DNA of 64,000 bases, from contig CAKPPS010000004.1 in the NCBI GenBank assembly GCA_934177795.1, positions 33,667-97,666 on the forward strand, given 5' to 3'. Position numbers and translations under genes: made by a program. Of this stretch, positions 16,646 through 23,200 are shown one piece after another (the stretch's first letter is position 1; each line of letters opens with the position of its first letter). The stretch is from an uncultured Clostridia bacterium (GTDB lineage Bacteria > Bacillota > Clostridia > TANB77 > CAG-508). Under the pieces are notes generated by a model. The model was not told where the DNA came from. It saw nothing but the letters and a program-made list of their open reading frames with translations, and did not search any database.

Positions 16646-16972
16646 TTACAAAACTATCATACTCATAATATATGTTATTGGAAACCATATAAATAGAGTT
16701 ATTATTGGTAAAATATATATTATTTTTTTTATATCTTTGTCTATATTTTTAATAAATCTAACTATTATAGCTATTATAACTGTAATTAATACATGTACAA
16801 CTGTTGCTATAATCATCGGTCCCAATGCTACCAGTACATTTCCGTAATCCATTGTTTCCCTATACCAACTTACAAAATTATCTATATTTATTTCTGCAAT
16901 TGTAATAAAAATAGCCAATGTTAATAAATATGTAATTATTATGATTATTTTCTTTCTATTCATTTTCATCAT
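16646..16972 (-). CDS. small membrane protein of the element (about 108 aa)
   Basis: I place the start at the ATG-ATG cluster near 16972, where it overlaps the 3' end of the upstream gene; a longer frame would begin at 17011. The protein reads MMKMNRKKIIIIITYLLTLA and has three hydrophobic helices, around residues 6-25, 42-68 and 84-106, with a charged loop (RFIKNIDKDIKKI). It is translationally coupled to the zinc-ribbon protein and ends 18 bases before the recombinase, so all three are probably one operon. I recognise no family. A role as holin-like or anchoring partner of the zinc-ribbon protein is only a guess. Confidence 0.55.
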   Translation of the reverse strand: MMKMNRKKIIIIITYLLTLAIFITIAEINIDNFVSWYRETMDYGNVLVALGPMIIATVVHVLITVIIAIIVRFIKNIDKDIKKIIYILPIITLFIWFPITYIMSMIVL

Positions 16973-17963
16973 CCCAATCCATTTTGAATTTAATAGTAAC
17001 ATTATACTCATGCATTACTCCTGAAGCAACAGATATCATTGCCATATTATTTGCAGTACTTCCGAATAATCCTTTTATTATATTATTATCGCAATACTCA
17101 TCTATCTCTTTAAAATCTGTAAAATCATATCTATCTGTTATTGTTATATCCAGCTTCCATTTATTACTTTCTTTATCTCCTATAATATTTATTGTTGTAT
17201 TATTTAGCGCAAGAAATAAATCTAAAGATGCATAATTTAATCCTTCAGTTATTTCAAAATAATTTTTATTCTTGTTATTTTCAATAGCTGATTTTATTTT
17301 TTCTTTAAAGTTTTCATCTTTAATTATATCATCTATTAATTTACCATCTTCTATCAATCTATCTTTAGGATTTTCTAACAAAGAGTATTCTATAAATTCT
17401 GTTCCATTTGGATAAGTTTTCTTTAAAATATTGCATATTGCTTTCCAAAAAAAACATTGAATATCAGATATCACTCCACCAAAATATTTCTTATTTCTAT
17501 AATATGTACTAAATGCAAACAATAAATTCTCAAATAAAAAGTTTTGTATATATTCTGAGTCAACTTCTTCCGCTCTTTCTTTTATTTTTTTAAATTTATT
17601 ATATAGTCTAAATGCCTCATATGCTTGTTTTAATGTTATTATATCGTTACTTACCAACTTATTATTTTTTTCAATATTATTAATATCCTTTATTATTTCA
17701 TTTCTCATTGGCTCGTAACTATTTAATGGTATTTTATTTAATAGTTGTAATGTTAAATATCTATTGGTTAATAATGTTTTCTCTTTTTTATTAAGTAGTT
17801 TTTTCTTTGTAATTTTTGTTATTTGTGCATTTAATAAATTTTCACCTTTTAAATTTTTTGGTATTTCCATTTCAATTAAACCACACATATTTTTTAAACA
17901 GCCTAATCCAAAATGAGCTGTTTTATTTGATACGGTTCTTCCACATACACTACATCTATTCAT
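16956..17963 (-). CDS. zinc-ribbon protein of unknown function (335 aa)
   Basis: The protein starts with a probable treble-clef or zinc ribbon, MNRCSVCGRTVSNKTAHFGL, with a further cysteine in GCLKN. The middle (about 40-220) is helical and lysine-rich. The C-terminal 90 residues look like a compact beta domain: WKLDITITDRYDFTDF and MISVASGVMHEYNVTIKFKM. The WxLxVxIxDxYDF pattern is reminiscent of a module in secreted or polymorphic toxins, but I cannot name it. There is no signal peptide. It is cotranscribed with a membrane protein and the recombinase. Plausible roles are an effector or a recombination accessory factor; neither is shown. Confidence 0.55.
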   Translation of the reverse strand: MNRCSVCGRTVSNKTAHFGLGCLKNMCGLIEMEIPKNLKGENLLNAQITKITKKKLLNKKEKTLLTNRYLTLQLLNKIPLNSYEPMRNEIIKDINNIEKNNKLVSNDIITLKQAYEAFRLYNKFKKIKERAEEVDSEYIQNFLFENLLFAFSTYYRNKKYFGGVISDIQCFFWKAICNILKKTYPNGTEFIEYSLLENPKDRLIEDGKLIDDIIKDENFKEKIKSAIENNKNKNYFEITEGLNYASLDLFLALNNTTINIIGDKESNKWKLDITITDRYDFTDFKEIDEYCDNNIIKGLFGSTANNMAMISVASGVMHEYNVTIKFKMDWDDENE

Positions 17964-18049
17964 AATTATTCTTCCCTTCTATAATCTCTACTTCGTTCTG
18001 TTACATTGTAGCATATCAGTTTCATTTTTTCAATATAAAAGTACAAAAA

Positions 18050-18077
18050 AACTACTCCTATTTTTTAGGAATAGTTT
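18050..18077 (-). terminator. terminator after the second pseudoknot array
   Basis: On the minus strand AAACTATTCCTA and TAGGAGTAGTTT form a long stem with a run of T. It separates the toxin locus from the zinc-ribbon gene. Confidence 0.75.
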
Positions 18078-18084
18078 TAAACTT

Positions 18085-18240
18085 CACAACCCAACCATTT
18101 ATATGTCACATATCGGTCAGTGGTTGTCTTTACATTTGACTCTCTACGCATTTATTTGTGGCAAGCAGGATTGCGAGTAACATTAGCTCACCTATACATT
18201 TATTTGTCGCCAATAGGGTGGCGAGTAATATTTGATTAAT
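18085..18240 (-). repeat. second pseudoknot repeat array, downstream of the toxin
   Basis: Directly after the toxin stop come two or three diverged units of the same roughly 47-base repeat found upstream of the toxin. The best unit has CCTAT (18191-18195), CGCC (18208-18211), ATAGG (18213-18217) and GGCG (18220-18223), again interleaved as an H-type pseudoknot. Compared with upstream units, the second stem has changed from CGCAA/TTGCG to CGCC/GGCG, a paired change. The middle unit (about 18140-18180) keeps one stem only, and the last (about 18088-18125) folds as nested hairpins. Confidence 0.6.
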
Positions 18241-18241
18241 T

Positions 18242-18724
18242 CTATTTATTATTATTTAATAGAATATCTCTCATTTCAATAATATTATAAAATGGTATAT
18301 TTATTCCATCTTCTGCAAGATTTACTACTCTTAATGCTTTAGTAATAACTTCTTCTTTAACGATTTCTGGAATTTCAACATCCTTATTTGAATTAGTATA
18401 TTTTTTCTCTATGTACTTTTCTGTTGTAGGAAATATGTTTTGTATTAAAAATACAGCCTTTTTTCCTAATACATTACCAAAAACAAAATTATATACTGGT
18501 CTTTTTCCACTTCTTATTTTTTTCATATCATATATTTTTTTATATTTATCATACTTTGTAGATATCGGAACAAACCATATAATCTCTTTTTCTTGTCTAT
18601 CCCTAAAACAAAAATAACACGGTCTCTTATTTCCATTTTCTTTATTTATCATCAAACCATAATCTTTAAATACATCAAAAAATTCATCATTTATAAAGTA
18701 AAATTTTCCATCTTCTATTATCAT
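18242..18724 (-). CDS. type III toxin-antitoxin endoribonuclease, ToxN/AbiQ/CptN-like
   Basis: The 160-residue protein reads MIIEDGKFYFINDEFFDVFK, then RPCYFCFRDRQEKEIIWFVP, ISTKYDKYKKIYDMKK and FVFGNVLGKKAVFLIQNIFP. The order (short beta strand, RPxY, W-hydrophobic-VPIS-K-KY, then a xPVYNF-type strand and a helical tail) fits the compact ToxN-like endoRNase fold seen in type III toxins. Identity rests strongly on context: upstream lie a strong promoter, two pseudoknot repeats and a leaky terminator immediately before the gene, the exact layout of type III loci. The toxin would cleave cellular RNA and be held by repeat RNA in a cyclic complex. The ribosome site is AGGAG, 12 bases before the ATG. 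Family placement within type III is uncertain. Confidence 0.75.
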   Translation of the reverse strand: MIIEDGKFYFINDEFFDVFKDYGLMINKENGNKRPCYFCFRDRQEKEIIWFVPISTKYDKYKKIYDMKKIRSGKRPVYNFVFGNVLGKKAVFLIQNIFPTTEKYIEKKYTNSNKDVEIPEIVKEEVITKALRVVNLAEDGINIPFYNIIEMRDILLNNNK

Positions 18725-18751
18725 TTTTGCTACATCTCCTCTTTATGAAAA

Positions 18752-18778
18752 TATGGGATCTATTTTTTAGACCCCATA
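18752..18778 (-). terminator. leaky terminator between RNA antitoxin and toxin
   Basis: On the minus strand TATGGGGTCTA and TAGATCCCATA form an 11-bp stem (one G-T pair) around AAAAA, followed by TTTT. In type III loci a terminator at this position sets the ratio of antitoxin RNA to toxin mRNA. Confidence 0.8.
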
Positions 18779-18799
18779 CTTTACTATAATTAACATTTT

Positions 18800-18893
18800 T
18801 CCACCTGCCCATTTATATCTCGCAAGCAGGGTTGCGACTCACATTCTCTCACCTATCCATTTAATTCGCAAATAGGGTTGCGACTCACATTTT
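18800..18893 (-). ncRNA. type III antitoxin RNA, two H-type pseudoknot repeats
   Basis: Two 48-base units lie in tandem. Written on the plus strand, unit 1 has CCTGC (18804-18808), CGCAA (18821-18825), GCAGG (18826-18830) and TTGCG (18832-18836). Unit 2 has CCTAT (18852-18856), CGCAA (18867-18871), ATAGG (18872-18876) and TTGCG (18878-18882). The partners interleave, so each unit folds as an H-type pseudoknot. CCTGC/GCAGG against CCTAT/ATAGG is compensatory change, direct evidence for a conserved RNA structure. On the transcribed minus strand the long loop is A-rich, as in known type III antitoxins. Confidence 0.8.
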
Positions 18894-18932
18894 AATTATA
18901 GCAGATATTAAATATCTACTACTATTATATTC

Positions 18933-18962
18933 ATTATAACCTTTTTTATTTACAAAAGTCAA
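18933..18962 (-). promoter_or_regulatory. strong promoter of the type III locus
   Basis: On the minus strand TTGACT (18962-18957) and TATAAT (18938-18933) are 18 bases apart and lie about 45 bases upstream of the repeats. Confidence 0.8.
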
Positions 18963-19074
18963 GCATTTTCTATATTTTCTTAATTTCATATGTGTTAAGT
19001 AATTAGGGGCAAAATATACCTATTTGTAGCCTTTGGCTAGTCTCTTATTTAATTTAAACTATTTTATTATATTT

Positions 19075-19320
19075 TCAATATAATTGAAATATATTTTTTA
19101 AATTATTTTTATCTTGTCTATAAGCTAGATTAAGCATTTTAAAATATTCTTCATCTTCCATTTCTTCGTGAGAATTTTGATAAGTATTTGAATTACTATA
19201 ATCAAATTTTATCTTCTCATCATTATCAGCTAGATTATAAGCAATGCTACCTGCCATAACTTGTACTATTTGTTCTTCAGTATTAGAATTTATAAACGTA
19301 ATCTTTAACCCCTTTTTCAA
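19075..19320 (-). CDS. small element-encoded protein of unknown function (81 aa)
   Basis: The product reads MKKGLKITFINSNTEEQIVQ, then VMAGSIAYNLADNDEKIKFD and an acidic, asparagine-rich tail, HEEMEDEEYFKML. The start is TTG at 19320, with AAGGTAAGAG as a plausible ribosome site; there is no ATG in this frame near the start. No family is recognised. A decayed copy of this gene exists at 25375-25548 beside the second spoIIID 5' half, so the gene belongs to the right end of this element family. Its position next to attR makes it a candidate for an accessory or directionality factor, but nothing in the sequence proves that. Confidence 0.55.
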   Translation of the reverse strand: MKKGLKITFINSNTEEQIVQVMAGSIAYNLADNDEKIKFDYSNSNTYQNSHEEMEDEEYFKMLNLAYRQDKNNLKNIFQLY

Positions 19321-19532
19321 AACTCTTACCTTCTTTCACTTCAATACTATTATTTAAAGTTTAGAAATATTACTATAAAAAATAAGAAAAACACACTCGC
19401 AACTTTTAATTGCAAATATGCTTATCTTACTAATATCTAATTTTCTTTGCCATCACGTTGTATTTTAAGCAAAATACAACTGCAAGGTAATAAATTATGC
19501 CTACTCAAAAGAATAGACACAAAATTTCTTCT

Positions 19533-19772
19533 TTATTTAATTATCATTCCTAATCTAACAACTGGATTCTTCTCTGCTAAGAAAACCTTTTTAATTTCAA
19601 TATTTTCAGGAATAACTTGTTCTATTTTTCTACCGTTCTTGAGTGTTACATCTTTGTGTACTGTACTTTTACTTATTCCAAACTTTTTTGCGGCTCCTCT
19701 AACTGTATCTTTTGAATTTATTATATAATGTGCTAAATATATTGCACGCTCATCTATTGATATATCTTTCAT
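19533..19772 (-). CDS. spoIIID: spoIIID, 5' half running into the element (copy 1)
   Basis: From ATG 19772 (GGGGGTT seven bases upstream) the frame reads MKDISIDERAIYLAHYIINS, then KDTVRGAAKKFGISKSTVHK. This is the SpoIIID N-terminal helix-turn-helix, with KxTVRxxAKxFGxSKSTVHKD intact. At the 18-bp core 19647-19664 it leaves spoIIID and continues for 37 element-derived residues to a stop at 19533. The unjoined product would have the recognition helix but lack the C-terminal basic helix that contacts flanking DNA. Joining to 14845-15006 keeps the frame exactly (STVHKDV-SERLKK). Both the core and the arms match the 3' half better than copy 2 does. Confidence 0.85.
   Translation of the reverse strand: MKDISIDERAIYLAHYIINSKDTVRGAAKKFGISKSTVHKDVTLKNGRKIEQVIPENIEIKKVFLAEKNPVVRLGMIIK
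19647..19664. repeat. attR-like core plus arm (spoIIID 5' / element junction)
   Basis: The core matches 14989-15006 at 17 of 18 bases. The arm TTCTACCGTTCTT lies at 19628-19640. The centre of the reconstructed attP falls on the dinucleotide CA (minus strand), identical at both ends. Confidence 0.8.
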
Positions 19773-19918
19773 AAAGCAACCCCCAAACGAATACTTTTGT
19801 TTAATTGTATTCTTTTAGGGATTGTATTAGAACATTTGAGTGTCAGATTATATAATTAATTATTCTCTTTAACTTTTTCTAATAGTACACTTAGCTGTCC
19901 TTATTAAATATGAGTTAA

Positions 19919-20275
19919 TTAAGAACTTTTTAGTTCTTTTAGCATCTGAATAATATGATTCTTTCTTCTTTTAGTATCAGCATTTAATTTTTCTGTCTCT
20001 TCTTCATATATTTTACACAACTTATCTATATCTTCTTCAGATAGATCATCTGTATCTATTTCTCCATTGTCATATTGTTGTTTTAGTTGTAGTAATCTTA
20101 GTTCTTCTTTATCTTCTTTAACTTTAATATTCCTAATAAAACTCTCTTTTTTTTCATTATTTATATTGATTACTTCTTTGGGTAATACTGTTTTATTCCA
20201 AAATATTTTCTTTATAAAGCTAAATATTTTATCTAAAATACATTTTTTATAAATTATTAATTTATTATTCTTCAT
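19919..20275 (-). CDS. unknown protein coupled to the giant helicase (118 aa)
   Basis: The N terminus, MKNNKLIIYKKCILDKIFSF, is basic and amphipathic. The C-terminal half is a charged helical region, LLQLKQQYDNGEIDTDDLSE then EDIDKLCKIYEEETEKL. Proteins ending in a YxxGEIxxxDLSEE-type helix pair are common partners of small operons in Clostridia, without known function. Its start overlaps the stop of the upstream helicase gene by 11 bases, so the two are translationally coupled. An accessory subunit of the helicase is likely; a specific role is not. Confidence 0.6.
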   Translation of the reverse strand: MKNNKLIIYKKCILDKIFSFIKKIFWNKTVLPKEVININNEKKESFIRNIKVKEDKEELRLLQLKQQYDNGEIDTDDLSEEDIDKLCKIYEEETEKLNADTKRRKNHIIQMLKELKSS

Positions 20276-23200
20276 GAGTTCTACCTCTTTTTCTTAGTTT
20301 CTCTGATAGTTGCTCTTCTTTTTCCTTTTCCTGGTCATTTTTTATTTTTGCAGAATCTCTACCATTTTTGGCATTGTTTAATTTAATTTTTTTATAATTG
20401 TATTCTTTATCTAATCTTTCTATTATTTCTAGAATCTGTCTATCCTCTTTATTTTGTATTTGGGATATTTCTTTTCCTTCATATTGTTTCATTTTTATTC
20501 TTAATTTTGCTAATACTTCTCCTAGCTTCTTTTCTTCTTCATCCTTTGCTTTTGAAACTGGTAATCTTCTTTCATATATTTTCTTTTTGCCATATTTTCT
20601 TTTACACCAATTTTCTATCTTTAATGCATTTTTTAATGATTCTCTCAATCCATATTCTCTGTCTAATCTCTCTATTATTTTCAATATCTGTCTATCCTCT
20701 TTATTCTGTATTTGGGATATTTCTTTTCCTTCATATTGTTTCATTTTTTTTCTTAAACTCCTTAATGCGTGTCCCAGTTTTTTTTCTTCTTCGTTGTTTG
20801 CTTTTGAACTTGGTAAACTTCTCTCATATATTTTCTTTTCTCCATATTTTTCTTCACACCAACTTTTAATCTTTAATGCATTTTTTAATGATTCTCCCAA
20901 TCCATATTCTCTGTCTACTCTCTCTATTATTTCTAAAATTTGTCTATCCTCTCTATTCTGTATTTTTGATATTTCTTGTCCTTCATATTTTTTTATTTTC
21001 ACTCTTAAGTTATTTAATGCACATCCCAGTCTTTTTTCTTCTTCATTTTTTGCACTTTTGCTTGGTAATTTTCTTTCATATATTTCTTTTTCTCCATATT
21101 TCTTTCTGCACCAATTTTCTATCTTTAACGCATTTTTTAGTGATTCTCCTAATCTATATTCTCTATCTACTCTCTCTATTATTTCTAAAATTTGTCTATC
21201 CTCTTTATTTTGTATTTTTGATATCTCTTGTTCTTCATATTTTTTCATTTTTATTCTTAGTTTTACTAATGCTTCTCCTAGCTTCTTTTCTTCTTCATTT
21301 TTTGCATGTTTGCTTGGTAAATTTCTTTCATATATTTTCTTTTCTTCATATTTCTTTTTACACCAGTTTTCTATCTTTAGTGCATTTTTTAATGATTCTC
21401 CTAATCCATATTCTCGGTCTAATCTTTCTATCATTTCTAGTATCTGTCTGTCTTCTTTATTCTGTATTTTTGATATTTCTTGTCCTTCATATTTTTTCAT
21501 TTTTGTTCTTAATGTGCTTAATGCTATTCCTAGCTTTTTTTCTTCTTCATTCTTTGCATTTGTATTTGGTAATTTTCTTTCATATATTTCTTTTTTTCCA
21601 TACTTTTCTTCACACCACTTTGTAATCTTTAATGCATTTTGTAATGATGTATTTCTTGTACGATTATTATCTACTTCTTCATCTAATTCAATAAAATCTT
21701 TTAATAACCCTTCTAGTATAAATGGATTAAAATCTTTGTTACTACCTTTTGTTTTTTTTATTTGTGGCAAATCCATATCCCATAAATCAATTTTGCTTAC
21801 TAAACTAATAATTTCTTGTATTATGTTTTTCTCTTTATCCTCTAACTCCAAATATTCTTCTAATCCATCTAGATATCTAGCATATTTACTTTTTATTTTC
21901 CTTAAAATCTCATAATAATGCTGCTCTTGTTTACTTGAACTTTCTCTATTTGGAATTATTCCACCATGTTCGTTTATCCATTCAATTGTAATTGTTAATG
22001 CTTCTAAGTCATCTATTGATTCACTATTTTCAAATTCTTTTTCTATCTTTACAATTAATGAATTATTTACTAAATCTACTACAACTGGTCTTTTACCATC
22101 TAATACTGGATTATCTTCATTTAATGCATATATTATACGTCCTAATTGCTGTAAATATAAAATTCTAGAATTTTCATCTAATGCTCTAAACCAAATAATT
22201 CCATCTACTCCCTCTATATGTATTCCTTCATTCGCTTTATTCATTACAATCATAAATTTAGTATTTTTTGAATTATCTGATTCAAATGCTTCTAATTCTT
22301 TTTGGTTTTTTTCTTTGCTATAACTTCCCAGTAATGAATGAAATTGAGGTACAATATCTGTCCCTTCAAATACTTTACTCAAATACTCTTGATAAGCTTT
22401 TAGTTTATCTTCACCTGTTTTTGTTCCGATTCTGTTTCCTTCTTCATCTTCTATATCGCCTTGATCTGTTACAGGAATAAATACAATATATTTTCCACCT
22501 TTTTTTATATTTTGTCTTAGTATTTCTTCTTTTCCAATTCCACTATCAAGATTTCTTCTTGCTACTTCTTCTAACTGTTTTCTTGCTTCTTCTCCTATTT
22601 CAGCATCTATCTCTATATTTAATTTTTCTCTTAATTCATTATACTTTTGCAATTCTTCATTTCTTCTTGCTTCATCCTCAATACCATCAATTTTTGCTTT
22701 TAATTCATCAATTTTCCCTGAAGAAATTAAATCATATTTACAATAAACAAGTTTTGGATTTACAATATACCCCATTCTTATTGCATTTTCTAATGTCATA
22801 TTTGATGCTAAATGTTTTCTTTGTTCTATTTCATTTTCAGTATATCCTAATTTTTTTGCTGTTTCTTCTGCCATATCTCTTCCATCTACATCTCTCACTG
22901 GTGTAGCTGTTATTCCCAATACTTTTACATTTTCATTTTGATTATCCAATAATTGATCAATTTTCCCCTCCCATTTTTTAGCACCTGTTCTATGTAATTC
23001 GTCTAATACAATCATTCCATATTGTTCTTTTATTACTTCTTGTCCTCTTTTAGCAAGTAACCCAGAATATGTTTCAAATGTTATATTCGGAAATACTTCG
23101 GCAATTATTTCGTCTTCTGTCTTTCCAACTGTATCTTGTTTTCCATGTATATATTTTATAACATAACTTTTTATTTGATTTAGTATTTCGTCTTGTGGTG

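Larger units (their letters stand above)
14989..19664. mobile_element. skin-like intervening element in spoIIID, 4.66 kb
   Basis: The unit is bounded by the two attachment cores. It carries a large serine recombinase at its left edge, a membrane protein, a zinc-ribbon protein, a type III toxin-antitoxin module and a small unknown gene. Joining the outer halves gives attB inside an intact spoIIID. Joining the inner halves gives attP with 13-bp perfect inverted arms (TTCTACCGTTCTT and AAGAACGGTAGAA) 34 bp apart. There are no capsid, conjugation or replication genes, so the element looks domesticated, like the skin elements that interrupt sigK. Excision during sporulation is inferred. Confidence 0.75.

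Noticed and set aside
20400..21650. Regular repeats that could suggest a CRISPR array or minisatellite
   Set aside because: The period is about 240 bases and each unit is an in-frame protein domain (HA repeat) with diverged codons; there are no short identical repeats with unique spacers.
20398..21915. A 505-codon open frame on the plus strand opposite the helicase C terminus
   Set aside because: It is the mirror of the helicase-associated repeats. The leftward frame has helicase motifs over 1611 residues, while the plus frame is only a repetitive Phe/Ser/Leu-rich text without a ribosome site.
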